Shown: positions 46,586-57,077 of the stretch, in pieces
Position numbering within the stretch: position 1 is the stretch's first letter
Layout of the letters: each line of letters starts with the position of its first letter
Source: Eubacterium ruminantium
GTDB taxonomy: Bacteria > Bacillota > Clostridia > Lachnospirales > Lachnospiraceae
Length of the DNA: 64,000 nucleotides
NCBI GenBank assembly: GCA_900108205.1
Contig: FNUU01000001.1
Location: 606,673 to 670,672, forward strand
Direction of reading: 5' to 3'
Translations under genes and position numbers: made by a program
Notes under the pieces: generated by a model
The model's input: only the letters and a program-made list of their open reading frames with translations
What the model was told of the DNA's origin: nothing
Databases searched by the model: none

Positions 46586-49500
46586 TTATAATTCATACAG
46601 TTCCTTACCGCCGGCCAGAACCCTGATAGCATTAAATACTTCCGCATCTATCTTTGTGATCTCATCCTCTATCATCTTATAGAGTTTTACAGCCTCATCG
46701 GCTCTTCCTTCAAATTCACATATTTTGGCCATAAGTAAATAATGATCATAATATTTTATATATCTGCACTCCGTCGTTCTCGGAATTATATCTACCTTCT
46801 TCAGCAGTTCCTCTGACTTTTCCCTATCTCCCAGGCAGTAATACATTTCTGCAAGATAAGTAAGCCTCGTCTGTCCATATGTATAGTTACTGAGATATTC
46901 TTCCTCTGATCTGCCGTTATAGATAACATTCTTACCTTTTTCAGCCGCCGCCCGTGCTTCTTCCATTCTTCCTTCACGGCAGTAGCTTTCAGCAAGTCTC
47001 ATATATTCATATCCAACCCATTCGTTATCAGAGAATTTTCCTTCGAATTCAAACTGCTTTTCATGTAAGTATATAACTCTTTCAAGACACCTTGAAGACA
47101 GCTTATAGTCTCTTGTTACATAAAGCATCTGTCTTGCTATCATGCTGAGGCAGTCTCTTATATCATACAGAATTTCTGTATTTTTACCCTTGATGAGATT
47201 CTGAATACCCATTGCAACAGCCTTATCCAGCTTCGGAGTATTCTCAAGAGCAAACTTCCTTACATCCTTTGCAAGTTCCTTGTAACCCTTCATATTTCCT
47301 GTAATAACATAAAGATCCATAACAGTCAGCTGAAGATCCACTATCTTATGTTGCAAAGGTTCTGCAGGAGTCCGGAATTTGGACAGCATTTTATTGATTG
47401 CAAATGGTGTTATCCTTGTAGACAGCAGATGATTGGAGTCCTTAAGCCATTCTGACTTATAGAATTCAAAGGACTTCATATATTCCTCAACAGCCTTTTC
47501 AGGATTACCACTCTTAAGATAAAGCTTGGCTATATTTTCACTATGTCTTGCACTCTTCAGCTTGAACTTATCCCTTGTTTCACAATAAAACTGTACTGCC
47601 TCATCATACTTACCTTCTATCTCCAGACATTTGATAAGATTTGAATGAAGTGCATTGTAGGAAGGATCCTCCGTCATATGAGACAGACCTTCCTTGAAGA
47701 GCTTTTCAGCTTCTTCAAATCTTCCCATCATCATATATGCATAACCCTTGGCATTATATCCGTAAATATAATCCGGATCGGCAGCTATACATTTATCAGC
47801 CACCTCGACAGCCTCTTCAAATCTGTAGGCATCATTTAAAACAAGTGCAAGGCTGACAAGATAATATGCATCTTCGTCACCTTCTATCGCCTTTTCAGCA
47901 TGAAATAATGCAAGATCGATATCCTCTTTATTCTCTGTTCTTTCATACCTGTCCTTATAATAATCGGACAGTTCTTCCCTGGCCTTTGCAAATACAGGGT
48001 TCTTCTTTACGCAGCTTTCAAGCTGTATAAGCATCTTATCGGTTAAGTTTTTCTCCTTGAGAAGCATCGCATATTCATAGTCTATAGCTGCATTTTCAGG
48101 AAATAACTCCTGCATTTTAATATATAAGTCTTCTTTGACTTTAAGTGCTACGTCATTATCATATTCATATCCGGCAAGGTCTATGGAAAGCCAGTAAAGA
48201 TTGATATTATTACCGCTCTGCTTAAGTCCCTCGTCTATGCAGTAATGTATACGGCTTACACATTCCGACTTCACGACAGGCTTCTCTCTTTTCATGGTAA
48301 GGAGGCATCTTCCGTAGTTGGAATAAAAATCAGCTATCTCTCTTGGCAGGAACAGATCCTTCTCAGCATCTTCTTCCTCTTCCGCCTTTTCGTCCACTGA
48401 TGACTCATGCAGCCTTTCATCTACATACTTAAAGATTTCAGCCGCCTCAGTGTTTTTCCCTTCCATCGTGAGCTTTATAGCGATTTCAGCCTTTAGGCGC
48501 AGGCTTTTTACGGAGTTCTTCTCAGCCTTTTCAATAACCCTGTCAAAGTCTTCAAAATGCTTAAAAATCCTGAATATTCTTGCAGCATATACATATGATC
48601 CCGCAAATGCCGGAGCAGCATCCGACAGAGTATGAAAATCATCTATAACCTGCTGGGCTCTGTGAGAGTAAAATGCGTCTTCCTGACGACTGACATAAGC
48701 AGGAAGAAGTCTTTCGTCTTCTTCGATAAGCTTGTCCCACACATTGAAAGCTTCTTCGTATCTTTCATTATCATGATAATACTGTCCGAGAGCCCTCTTA
48801 TATCCTATTCTCTCATTTTCATTTCTGCAGTAGATTGCCGCCTTTTTAAAGCATTCCTCTACTTCTTCCTTCTCTCCTCGTTCCTCTTTACAGATTCCAA
48901 GAAAATAATAGCTGTAACCAACTCTCTTGAGACGTTTATTCTCTTCCTTGGTCATATTATTCTTCTCTTCCTCAGAGAGACTGTCATATCTTTCCTGTAA
49001 TTCAAGAAGCATCTCATGCCAGCGTGTCACATAAGGAAATGCTTCCTCATATTTTTCCTCGCTTATAAGAGTCCTTGAATAAAGATTATAATAATTATAT
49101 TCATTCTCCTCATCAGGAGTAAAGCTGTTTAAAAGCCTGTATATTTCTTCAGTATTTTTCTCTCTTAGCCTGCACCACCCAAGCTCTATGAGCGCAAACT
49201 GGTCTTCCGGATTCTTCTCGATCCTGTCGGTAAAATAATCGATCATATATGAATCGACAAATTCTCTGAAGGAATTGATAAACTTGCTGGAATCATTAAA
49301 TTCATAGGCGCCCAGCACCTCATCCTCAGCCTCTTCATATACTCCTTCCAGGAACAGATACTCCGACGTAGCCAGCTTAACAAATGCAAAGCCTTCATTA
49401 TCAGCTATCACAGTGTCAAGACATGCCTTATAATCTCTGTAATCACTTATGGTTCCGGGGTTTTTTATCTCCTCACCCAGAAGAACATGAAGCGCATAGG

Positions 49501-50377
49501 CAGCCGAAAAGTATCCGATCTCATTAAATCTGCTTACATCAGCAAGGAGCTTTGCAATTCTTACAGCATTTTCCACCTCGCCCATAGAGTAGTAAATCAT
49601 CATTTTAGCCGCGGCTTCAAAAGGATGCCATACAGAAAAACTCTGCATTGCAATTATCATCTGCTTACACTCAATAAGCTTTTCTTCCTTTTCCTCATCA
49701 CTGCTGTAAATACTGTCCACATAAGCATAAACCCGGAAGAAACGTTCTGCCAGTTTTATATAATTATCATCTTCATTTTCCAATGGAGCTTCATCTTTAT
49801 AACATTCTGTTTCTTCCAGAGGGAGTTCTCTGATAAATGCATATTCCTCTCTCTCACTGAAAAGAGCCAGTTTATCATAAGGGAAATAGTTTTCAGACTG
49901 TATAGCGTTCACAACAAAAGATATATAATCCGGCGGGAAATCATTTTTCAGCATTTCCGCCTCATCGGCTATACCGAATTCCTCATCAAATTTTCTCCAC
50001 ATTACAGGAGCATACTTGAAGAATCTCATGGTAAGCACAAGAAAGGCATTTCTTACTTCATCTATGGTATCAAGTCCCTGAATAAGCGGATCTCTGAACC
50101 ACTCCTTCCATGCTTCAGGATCATTTCTCTTATGAATATCAAAATAAAGCTCCCTTGCTTTATCAATAAGCACGGAAACCGGTGTTTTTTCTTCTTCAGC
50201 GCTTTCACTGTTCTTTTCTGATATTTTCTTCAAAGCCTCTTCATAGGCTTCTCTGAGTTTTTTAAACCCTTCCGGATCATCCTCCGGATTTGTTGTAAGA
50301 AGTTTTTCTCTATATGCATTTCTTACAGCCGCTTCATCATCTGTGGCGGCTATACCAAGTATTTCCCAACAATTCAT
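46586..50377 (-). CDS. J-domain protein with long TPR array, HPD motif altered
   Basis: 1263 aa. Residues 1-52 read as a J domain ([43 protein letters not shown]), but the HPD tripeptide that activates Hsp70 reads Asn-Pro-Glu ([10 protein letters not shown]). The rest is helical repeats, many clearly TPR ([38 protein letters not shown]). No membrane helix. It lies directly upstream of the Hsp70 paralogue; I infer that the two work together. Related J/TPR proteins, as I recall, often have HPE here, so Asn for His is the unusual point. Confidence 0.85.
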   Translation of the reverse strand: MNCWEILGIAATDDEAAVRNAYREKLLTTNPEDDPEGFKKLREAYEEALKKISEKNSESAEEEKTPVSVLIDKARELYFDIHKRNDPEAWKEWFRDPLIQGLDTIDEVRNAFLVLTMRFFKYAPVMWRKFDEEFGIADEAEMLKNDFPPDYISFVVNAIQSENYFPYDKLALFSEREEYAFIRELPLEETECYKDEAPLENEDDNYIKLAERFFRVYAYVDSIYSSDEEKEEKLIECKQMIIAMQSFSVWHPFEAAAKMMIYYSMGEVENAVRIAKLLADVSRFNEIGYFSAAYALHVLLGEEIKNPGTISDYRDYKACLDTVIADNEGFAFVKLATSEYLFLEGVYEEAEDEVLGAYEFNDSSKFINSFREFVDSYMIDYFTDRIEKNPEDQFALIELGWCRLREKNTEEIYRLLNSFTPDEENEYNYYNLYSRTLISEEKYEEAFPYVTRWHEMLLELQERYDSLSEEEKNNMTKEENKRLKRVGYSYYFLGICKEERGEKEEVEECFKKAAIYCRNENERIGYKRALGQYYHDNERYEEAFNVWDKLIEEDERLLPAYVSRQEDAFYSHRAQQVIDDFHTLSDAAPAFAGSYVYAARIFRIFKHFEDFDRVIEKAEKNSVKSLRLKAEIAIKLTMEGKNTEAAEIFKYVDERLHESSVDEKAEEEEDAEKDLFLPREIADFYSNYGRCLLTMKREKPVVKSECVSRIHYCIDEGLKQSGNNINLYWLSIDLAGYEYDNDVALKVKEDLYIKMQELFPENAAIDYEYAMLLKEKNLTDKMLIQLESCVKKNPVFAKAREELSDYYKDRYERTENKEDIDLALFHAEKAIEGDEDAYYLVSLALVLNDAYRFEEAVEVADKCIAADPDYIYGYNAKGYAYMMMGRFEEAEKLFKEGLSHMTEDPSYNALHSNLIKCLEIEGKYDEAVQFYCETRDKFKLKSARHSENIAKLYLKSGNPEKAVEEYMKSFEFYKSEWLKDSNHLLSTRITPFAINKMLSKFRTPAEPLQHKIVDLQLTVMDLYVITGNMKGYKELAKDVRKFALENTPKLDKAVAMGIQNLIKGKNTEILYDIRDCLSMIARQMLYVTRDYKLSSRCLERVIYLHEKQFEFEGKFSDNEWVGYEYMRLAESYCREGRMEEARAAAEKGKNVIYNGRSEEEYLSNYTYGQTRLTYLAEMYYCLGDREKSEELLKKVDIIPRTTECRYIKYYDHYLLMAKICEFEGRADEAVKLYKMIEDEITKIDAEVFNAIRVLAGGKELYEL

Positions 50378-50392
50378 TATCTGTATCCTTCA

Positions 50393-51049
50393 TTATTCAT
50401 CAAACTTAAAGTCTGCCAGGAGATCAGCCAGAGAATATCTGAGTTCCTCCGGTTTTGCATCATCATGAGCAGCTTTATAATACGGGTTAAGCTTAAGCTC
50501 CGGCTCTGTTTTCATCTTTGCAAACAGCAGCGCTGTATTGTATGCATCAGTAAGTCCGTCATGAGCCCTTCCCTCTGTCACTATATCAGTTGCGATAAGA
50601 GCCTCCTCAAGATTGTAGGTTTTCTTCATTTTCATCTTTTCAGAAAAAAGAGGCTGGCAGTCATACCAGTTTTCATATAATGCATCCATTCCCTCAATCT
50701 GAAGCTTCTTGGCACTCAGCTCATGAACCAGCTGGTATTTATCATTTGTACTCCAGGAAACCATGGTAACATCCCCCTTTGGTATCCATGCCAGAAATTC
50801 AGTCAGAGCCTCCTTCAACAAAACTGCATTAGAAACATCGCTTGGCTTAATCCCCGTAAGATTCTGAATAAATTTAGTAATAAGGCCAAACTCAGGTTTT
50901 ACATAACAATTGAATTTGTCCGTCACCTTATACTCCTCATCCAGAATTGCAGCCCCGATCTGTATGATTTCTGTTTTATATGAATATAGTGCTTTATTGC
51001 TTCTTGGAACAGTGCACATTTCCAAATCAATAACAACATATTTCCCCAT
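50393..51049 (-). CDS. DEDDh 3'-5' exonuclease
   Basis: About 218 aa. Metal-binding residues appear as VIDLEMC (Asp/Glu), SWSTNDKYQL (Asp) and RAHDGLTDAYNTA (His and Asp, the DEDDh type). It resembles inhibitor-of-KinA/ERI-1-like exonucleases more than DNA polymerase III epsilon. The ATG at 51049 is seven bases from GGAGG; the adjacent ATG at 51052 is too close, and the frame reaching 51100 lacks a site. The gene has its own consensus-like promoter and is followed after 15 bp by the J/TPR gene. Confidence 0.88.
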   Translation of the reverse strand: MGKYVVIDLEMCTVPRSNKALYSYKTEIIQIGAAILDEEYKVTDKFNCYVKPEFGLITKFIQNLTGIKPSDVSNAVLLKEALTEFLAWIPKGDVTMVSWSTNDKYQLVHELSAKKLQIEGMDALYENWYDCQPLFSEKMKMKKTYNLEEALIATDIVTEGRAHDGLTDAYNTALLFAKMKTEPELKLNPYYKAAHDDAKPEELRYSLADLLADFKFDE

Positions 51050-51075
51050 CATATTACCTCCGAAACATATGATAT

Positions 51076-51104
51076 ATAATACTTTATGTTGGAAAAACAA
51101 TCAA
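51076..51104 (-). promoter_or_regulatory. Sigma-A promoter for the exonuclease gene
   Basis: Minus strand TTGATT, 17-bp spacer, TATTAT, 27-55 nt upstream of the ATG at 51049. Confidence 0.65.
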
Positions 51105-51274
51105 CCCCATAAAATACTGATATCCCGGAAGAAGTACCGTTCGGAGGTATATGTAACCTTGTACTTTCCCGGGATATCATGTATTGCTTGGGGGGCTATA
51201 TTTAAAAGCTTTATCAGCTTGTGACTTAAGTCTAACATGTACTGATGCATATTTCTACATATCGAACTTTGCAT
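51101..51274 (-). CDS. Possible 57-aa peptide downstream of the AgrC-like kinase
   Basis: An open frame with in-frame ATGs at 51274, 51250 and 51238. From the last it starts MLDLSHKLIKLLNIAPQ, an amphipathic helix, then IHDIPGKYKVTYTSER and a hydrophobic end. It lies 36 bp after the histidine kinase stop on the same strand and spans a structured inverted repeat (GATATCCCGG/CCGGGATATC, 51118-51172). No strong ribosome site or pheromone cysteine is visible, so it may be chance. Confidence 0.25.
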   Translation of the reverse strand: MQSSICRNMHQYMLDLSHKLIKLLNIAPQAIHDIPGKYKVTYTSERYFFRDISILWG

Positions 51275-51310
51275 TTTCTGCTATTTTTATTAGCAATATC
51301 AACCATATTG

Positions 51311-52756
51311 CTACATCTTTCTCGGTATCATTATCGTAAGAATAAAACTTCCCTTTTCAGTTGACGCCTTAAGCATTCCATCGTATTTGGCGAGCGAATT
51401 CTTCATACTCTTTGTACCAAAGCCATGATATTTCTCATCATCCTTGGAGGTATAATGATTATCGTCATTAAAGAGTATAGAGGTATCTGCCTCATTTATA
51501 CTGGAATTTGATAATTTCAGTATACAGAAATTTTCTGTCCTTCTGATATTAAAATCTATCCACTTCGGAGCACTCTTCGGAAGTCTTGCACAGGCCTCCA
51601 CAGCATTATCGAAGGCATTGGCAAAAAGATTACATATATCCATAGGCTTCATGTTAAGCCCGCCATCAACTACTCCGTCACTGGAATATTTTATCCCCAG
51701 CTGTTCCATATCAGAAAGCTTCATGGACACAATGCAGTCCAGCATCTCATCTCCTGTAATATACTTCGGAGACAATGCCCTGACCTCTCCGAGAAGATGT
51801 TCAAGATGATCATTTGCTTCCTTTATCTTACCTTCCTTCATAAGCATATTCATAAATGTAAGATTATTTATGATATCATGCCTGAATGCTCTTGTCTCCG
51901 TTTGCGACACCTTATACTGTCTGATATATTCCAACTGAGCTTCCAGATATTTTTCCTGCCGTTCATTCTTATTACTGCCATATTTTCTGGTGATCATCGT
52001 AAAGATAAAAAGCGGAATAACAAGTCCCAGCAAAACCAGACATATTGCTATGATAATGCCCATTCCCCGTACTTTTCCGTCGTCCCCGTCAAACATCTCA
52101 AAAGTGGAAATACCGGGAACAAAATATAGCAGTATCTCCCAGGCAATAAACATAAAGACATATTTCATTTCCACCTTATAGAAACGTCCCTTTTTGTACA
52201 GCCCAAAATATAACATCATAAAAAGGATCAGCGATATTGTCAGATTGATGGCATGGCAGACAAAGCTTGCATTTCCCATGCCTGATGACAGTTCAGAACT
52301 ACACGATTCAATATCCAGATTAAATAAATATGCATAAACATACAGTATTATCAATTCACTATACTGTATTATAAAGAATGCATAAATAAAGGTTTCTATT
52401 GTTCTGAGTATCTTATTCTTTTTATATATCACCAATGAAAACGCCAGTGTTATGATTCCTGTAAATACCAATCCGGAATAATTCAGGCACTTGGTAAAAA
52501 TCTCCATCTGCCTTTGATTCATAAATGGTGTTTCATATTGCTTTATTATTAAGTATACCGCGCCGATCTGTAACGCAATATCCAAAACAAAGCCTATAAG
52601 AAGCACTACGAAAGCACTCTTATTAAGTACAACCCTTCTTCTTCCGAGAACGCAGGCAAGGATAAGCACTACATTCAGAAGTGTAAATGCAAATGCAAGA
52701 TATGATATTCCCGTAGTGATATATAATTGAATCAGATCAGATGAAAAAACACTCAT
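51311..52756 (-). CDS. AgrC-like sensor histidine kinase (GHKL ATPase)
   Basis: 481 aa from the ATG at 52756 with AAAGGGG upstream. Six or seven helices fill the first ~240 residues. The phosphoacceptor is in FRHDIINNLTFMNML, and the C-terminal GHKL ATPase has LFANAFDNAVEAC (N box) and FGTKSMKNSLAKYDG. This type senses peptides or small ligands and signals to LytTR regulators; the LytTR regulator gene lies just upstream. No AgrB/AgrD genes are in the window. Confidence 0.9.
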   Translation of the reverse strand: MSVFSSDLIQLYITTGISYLAFAFTLLNVVLILACVLGRRRVVLNKSAFVVLLIGFVLDIALQIGAVYLIIKQYETPFMNQRQMEIFTKCLNYSGLVFTGIITLAFSLVIYKKNKILRTIETFIYAFFIIQYSELIILYVYAYLFNLDIESCSSELSSGMGNASFVCHAINLTISLILFMMLYFGLYKKGRFYKVEMKYVFMFIAWEILLYFVPGISTFEMFDGDDGKVRGMGIIIAICLVLLGLVIPLFIFTMITRKYGSNKNERQEKYLEAQLEYIRQYKVSQTETRAFRHDIINNLTFMNMLMKEGKIKEANDHLEHLLGEVRALSPKYITGDEMLDCIVSMKLSDMEQLGIKYSSDGVVDGGLNMKPMDICNLFANAFDNAVEACARLPKSAPKWIDFNIRRTENFCILKLSNSSINEADTSILFNDDNHYTSKDDEKYHGFGTKSMKNSLAKYDGMLKASTEKGSFILTIMIPRKM

Positions 52757-52813
52757 CTTAAACCCCTTTTCCTGACTGCTGCAAATCAACTCGACTGATG
52801 AAAAATCGATATG

Positions 52814-52980
52814 CTAGTATAGCGGTTCTAAAATAACTCAACCAATAACGCTGAATGTTTTTCTGAGAGTGCAGTATCAAAAACGTAGGAATAGCGGGCT
52901 ATTCCGAGGCTTTTGGTGCTGTGCTATTCAGGAAAACAGGCAAGTTATTTGGTGTAGTTATTTAGAAATCGCTATACTAG
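52814..52980. mobile_element. 167-bp palindromic (MITE-like) element between regulator and kinase genes
   Basis: Begins and ends with perfect 11-bp inverted ends CTAGTATAGCG/CGCTATACTAG. The two ~83-bp arms pair almost along their whole length, meeting at GGAATAGC-gg-GCTATTCC exactly at the midpoint. Both sides are flanked by ATG (possible 3-bp duplication). Its right end includes the TAG stop of the regulator gene. A half copy lies at 34912. Non-coding and able to form one giant hairpin in the mRNA. Confidence 0.75.
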
Positions 52981-53678
52981 ATGGATCTGCTGTCTACAAA
53001 AACATATAACGCGTCCTTAAGTGCCTGTATATTGCCTCTGCTCACAGGAACGCCGGAACCATCATCCATGATCACCGAATTTTTTACCAGCTTTTTTACT
53101 CTTGCAAGAGAAATGATATAGCTTCTGTGGCATCTGAAAAATCCATATTTTATAAGTTCTTTTTCATACTCTGATATATTATATCTTGATAAATGTTCTC
53201 CGCTGTCAGTATGAATACATATATACTGATCCTGCGCTTCAAAATAAAGAACTGATTCAATATCCAGAATGATGTCCTCTCCGGCTTCTCTTACCCGCAG
53301 CTGATGTTTCTGCTTCATCCGGTCAGACACAAATCGTATCACTTCTCTTAATTTATCTTCATCTACCGGCTTTGTCAGGTAACGGAGTGCATTTACTTCA
53401 TAGCCTGTAAGTGCATATTCCACATGTCCCGTCAAAAAAACAATATAAAGCTTTTCACTAATATCGCGAAGTTTTCTTGCAAGAGTTATTCCATCCATAT
53501 CAGGCATCTCTATATCAAGAAATACCATATCATACGGATTTTTTTCAAATTTTCTGATCAGCTCCCTGCCATCCGAATAACTCTCCACAATAACATCCAG
53601 ACTGTTTACCAGCCGGTCAATCCTGGTCTTTATTTCCTGACGGTATTTTTCCTCATCATCACATACTGCGATTCTCAT
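52977..53678 (-). CDS. LytTR-family response regulator (AgrA-like)
   Basis: 233 aa. Receiver domain with acidic pocket (VCDDEEKYR), phosphoacceptor Asp in MVFLDIEMPDMDG, FLTG and KPV switch residues; LytTR DNA-binding domain with FEAQDQYICIHTD, FFRCHRSYIISL and VPVSRG. Upstream of and in line with the AgrC-like kinase, separated by the palindromic element, whose end provides the stop codon. Confidence 0.94.
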   Translation of the reverse strand: MRIAVCDDEEKYRQEIKTRIDRLVNSLDVIVESYSDGRELIRKFEKNPYDMVFLDIEMPDMDGITLARKLRDISEKLYIVFLTGHVEYALTGYEVNALRYLTKPVDEDKLREVIRFVSDRMKQKHQLRVREAGEDIILDIESVLYFEAQDQYICIHTDSGEHLSRYNISEYEKELIKYGFFRCHRSYIISLARVKKLVKNSVIMDDGSGVPVSRGNIQALKDALYVFVDSRSI

Positions 53679-53762
53679 TACTTCACCTATAATACAACTT
53701 AAGGAAACACCGAAAAATGATACATATCAGTGTTTCCTGTTGTTTCTTTTAATCCTATATAA

Positions 53763-56700
53763 TTACTTTCCCTTTACCTTGCTTTTATTGCTGCTCGCTT
53801 TGCTCCTCGAGCTGCTGTTACTGATATTACTGTTGTTACTGATATTACTGTTCTTGCTGTTTACGCTGTCACGGCGACTATTGTTGTTACTGATATTGCT
53901 GTTTACACTGTCACGGCCGCTGCTGTTGTTACTGATTATACTGTTACGCCGATTGTTATCAGTTGTTATAATGTTTACACTGTCACGACCGCTGCTGTCA
54001 CTGTCCATACTCTTAACACTGTAACGACGGCTGTTATTACTGATAATACTGTCTGCTTCCCGTATATCGTCAACAATAATATTATCATTCTCAACAATAC
54101 TACCATATATACGATTTAGATTATTGTCAAGATTTCTTTGCGCCTGAAGGTCTTTCTGGTATTCCTTAAGTGATTTTGCCATGAATTTTTCAATTTTCTT
54201 CATCTCTGAATCACTGCTGTAAAAATAGTTATATCCCTTACGCGGGTCTTTCTTGATATATTCAATGACCTTATCAGAAAGCATCTTTATTACCTTCTTA
54301 GGTTTAAGATTCGGATCCGCTGCTATAGTTTCAAGCATATCTTTTCCTGTATTCCCTATAAGAATTTCATGGACAATAACCTTACCCGCCTTAGTTTTTG
54401 CAGTAGCTATATTTCTTGATAAGTAATTCCTCATTGATGATTCATACGTATTCTCTTCAGAAGGGTTCTCTTCAATGATCTTACCTATGTAATCTTCACA
54501 AACCTCCCTGATCTTTTTAACCTTATTATCAATTTCCTTATATTTATCAAATACCTTGTCCGGGTGTTTTTTAACTATATCCTTAAATACCTTGCTGTTC
54601 GCAAGTCTTTTTGCTTCATAATCAAAGCCCTGCTTCTTATCTTTGATGGTATCAAAAAGTTCCTCAAGATCTTCCACACCGTTACGGTCCTTAAAGGTCT
54701 GATCCAGCGCTTCCATCGCCGTATAATTTTTAGCAAGTTCTTCAACACTCATTCCTTTTGATAAAAGACTGTATCGGGCCGGTTTTCTGTCCACCATATA
54801 ATTGGCTGCCATAAATGGACTGAGCTTATTAATATGCCTCCTTATCTTTGACTGTATTTCAGCCACACTGTAGGCCGTTTCATGAGGCTTTGGCATTCCC
54901 GGTTCAGGCTTAGGTTCTGCATCAAAGTTGTCTTTATACTTTTCATAAAGCCTACTCTGGGCTGCAGTCAGTTCACTCAGACTCTTTAAGCTGAATTCCT
55001 TATGATCATCATCCTTTACCCTGCTGAAAGGTATTCTGAGTGTCTCATAATACGTCAGATAAACCGGTAAATGTTCATTGATCTGTTTTGCAATTTTATA
55101 TCTGTTTGTTGTTCTTGAACCGGAATGTCCAAGAATAGATTCATCTTTGTCCTTTTTATATGCATATGAAGCTTTGCTTACATTCTGAAGCGCCTCTATG
55201 ATTTCCTTCGGCGTTTTTGACGGATCTCTGAGTGTATCTACGCATTTTGTCAGCGCTTCATACATTTTATTATATACATCCGAATTAGAGTTGCCATCCT
55301 GCACCAGATCAAGTTCTTCCTTAAAATGAATTATCTTGCCAGCTATAAGTTCAAGACCCGCTTTCATTTTTTCTGCATTCCGATAGAATTCTCTGGCATT
55401 TTCATATACTGCCTGGTTATTAATTACTGTTTTATCATTTACCTTACGGGCAGCCAGTGCATCAGTTTTTATACGTCTGTCAAGAGCATCATAGACTGCT
55501 GTAGCCATGCTTACTCTTTTTTCTTCCAATGCAGATCTCTTATGCTTAGGATTCTTGTATTCTTCTCTCTTCTGATCAAGATACTTTTTTATACTCTCAC
55601 GAGTATTTTCCTTAAGCAGTTCATATTCTTCCGGATTACTTTCCTTATCAAACTGACTAAGTTTCCGGACAGCTTCCTTCATCTTCTTATACTCATCAGA
55701 TGATCTTACATAGCCCGGATCTACCTCATCTGAATCCAATACTTCATACCATTTGTTCATATCATCCGATAAAGCAAGTTCTTCGGCAGGTTCCAGCTTT
55801 GCATTCCTTCTGCTGAACAATTCATTAAAAACATTTTCGTGATACAAATCTTTTAAATTCATGCTGGTGATGACAAAATTAATCCTTTTTTTCCTTTCAG
55901 CAGCATTTACCGGTGGTTCCTTGATAAGGCTTTCGCAAAGCATAATATTATTATTGATTATTTCAAGAGCTTCCTGATTTTTCTCCGGATAAAGATTATA
56001 GTCATGCAATTCTCTTTTGGCAGCAACAAAAAATCTGGCAAGAGCATTTATATCTGAAGCCGGATATCCCGCCTTCAGAAGCTTATATTTAGCCTCTGCC
56101 TCATCTCTTATATATTGTTTATCCCTGCTGCCATACACCAATTGATCATAACCATTTTGGAGGCAGCCTTTATCAAAATAAACCTTAAACTCTTCCTTTG
56201 TCATATTCATCTGCTTATCCGCAGATTTTTTATAATCCTCAAAAGCAGCGATCATTTCATCACGGCCAACAGATCCGTTTTTAACAAATTCCTTCCACTT
56301 ATTCTTAACCTTAACCGCCTTTGTAAGATTATCCAGAATAGGACTTCCTTCAATTGATTTAACGCTCGCCTTCCAGTCCGTATTATCTGTTCCGAGATAT
56401 TTTATATTAACCTCTTTACTATTCTTTCTTTTGATATCAAGCTCTACCTTATTGGTCATAACAGTATTATATCCATCCAATACAGAATAAAGGAATATAC
56501 TGTTATCCTCAAAAAGCTTCCTGTAATTTCCTGCTATCATCTCATCCATAGCATCTCTGAAGATCATGACATAATCTCTTTCAGCCTCGGTAAGCTTTGT
56601 TTTCTTAAGATAATCATCCAGAAGTACTGTTAAGTCTTTAAGTCCATCCACCATATCCTTAATCGGTGCATTAAACATATTATCATCAGAAAACATTGCA

Positions 56701-57077
56701 AAAGAGCGTTCTCCCTGGACTATTGAATACTTATCAACAGGTTTTTCCTGGAAATACTCCGTATTCAATGTAAAACTGTTCAATGATTTGTCCTTAATTT
56801 TCTCTTCGATTTCAGGATACCTTCCATTAAACACTATAGCCATTTCTTTAAATTTATCCTTAAACATAAAGTCCATGACATTCATTCTGGCAAACATGGC
56901 AAGTCTGTCATTAAAGGGTATAGTATCCTTAAGAAAATCAAAAAGAACCACTCCCGCGAGATTATACATCTGCAGGAGATCATATTTGGAATACGTCTCT
57001 ATATAGCTTTTTCCTGTATTTCCAACCATATATTCCGGATTTATGTTTTTAACTACCTCTTCATCCTTCTCCTTCAT
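53763..57077 (-). CDS. Large helical cytosolic protein with Ser/Asn/Arg-rich tail
   Basis: 1104 aa from the ATG at 57077 (GGGAGG upstream; the frame extends to 57137 through a repeat). No signal peptide or membrane helix. Residues 1-1000 are mostly charged alpha helix with many Lys/Glu/Tyr; no known domain recognised. Residues ~1005-1104 are low-complexity repeats mixing SGRDSVN, RRNSI, RRDSVN and NISNNS, i.e. repeated RRxS and RDSV sites, ending in Lys. The tail could be a phosphorylation or RNA-binding region; that is inference. Confidence 0.75.
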   Translation of the reverse strand: MKEKDEEVVKNINPEYMVGNTGKSYIETYSKYDLLQMYNLAGVVLFDFLKDTIPFNDRLAMFARMNVMDFMFKDKFKEMAIVFNGRYPEIEEKIKDKSLNSFTLNTEYFQEKPVDKYSIVQGERSFAMFSDDNMFNAPIKDMVDGLKDLTVLLDDYLKKTKLTEAERDYVMIFRDAMDEMIAGNYRKLFEDNSIFLYSVLDGYNTVMTNKVELDIKRKNSKEVNIKYLGTDNTDWKASVKSIEGSPILDNLTKAVKVKNKWKEFVKNGSVGRDEMIAAFEDYKKSADKQMNMTKEEFKVYFDKGCLQNGYDQLVYGSRDKQYIRDEAEAKYKLLKAGYPASDINALARFFVAAKRELHDYNLYPEKNQEALEIINNNIMLCESLIKEPPVNAAERKKRINFVITSMNLKDLYHENVFNELFSRRNAKLEPAEELALSDDMNKWYEVLDSDEVDPGYVRSSDEYKKMKEAVRKLSQFDKESNPEEYELLKENTRESIKKYLDQKREEYKNPKHKRSALEEKRVSMATAVYDALDRRIKTDALAARKVNDKTVINNQAVYENAREFYRNAEKMKAGLELIAGKIIHFKEELDLVQDGNSNSDVYNKMYEALTKCVDTLRDPSKTPKEIIEALQNVSKASYAYKKDKDESILGHSGSRTTNRYKIAKQINEHLPVYLTYYETLRIPFSRVKDDDHKEFSLKSLSELTAAQSRLYEKYKDNFDAEPKPEPGMPKPHETAYSVAEIQSKIRRHINKLSPFMAANYMVDRKPARYSLLSKGMSVEELAKNYTAMEALDQTFKDRNGVEDLEELFDTIKDKKQGFDYEAKRLANSKVFKDIVKKHPDKVFDKYKEIDNKVKKIREVCEDYIGKIIEENPSEENTYESSMRNYLSRNIATAKTKAGKVIVHEILIGNTGKDMLETIAADPNLKPKKVIKMLSDKVIEYIKKDPRKGYNYFYSSDSEMKKIEKFMAKSLKEYQKDLQAQRNLDNNLNRIYGSIVENDNIIVDDIREADSIISNNSRRYSVKSMDSDSSGRDSVNIITTDNNRRNSIISNNSSGRDSVNSNISNNNSRRDSVNSKNSNISNNSNISNSSSRSKASSNKSKVKGK

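Noticed and set aside
51118..51172. Riboswitch upstream of the exonuclease gene
   Set aside because: The structured repeat lies upstream of the likely promoter at 51076-51104, so it would not be in the exonuclease leader.
53740..54024. Leu-rich plus-strand ORF that looks like a membrane protein
   Set aside because: It is the antisense of the Ser/Asn/Arg-rich tail; the codon pattern (AGT/AAC reversed) explains the leucines.
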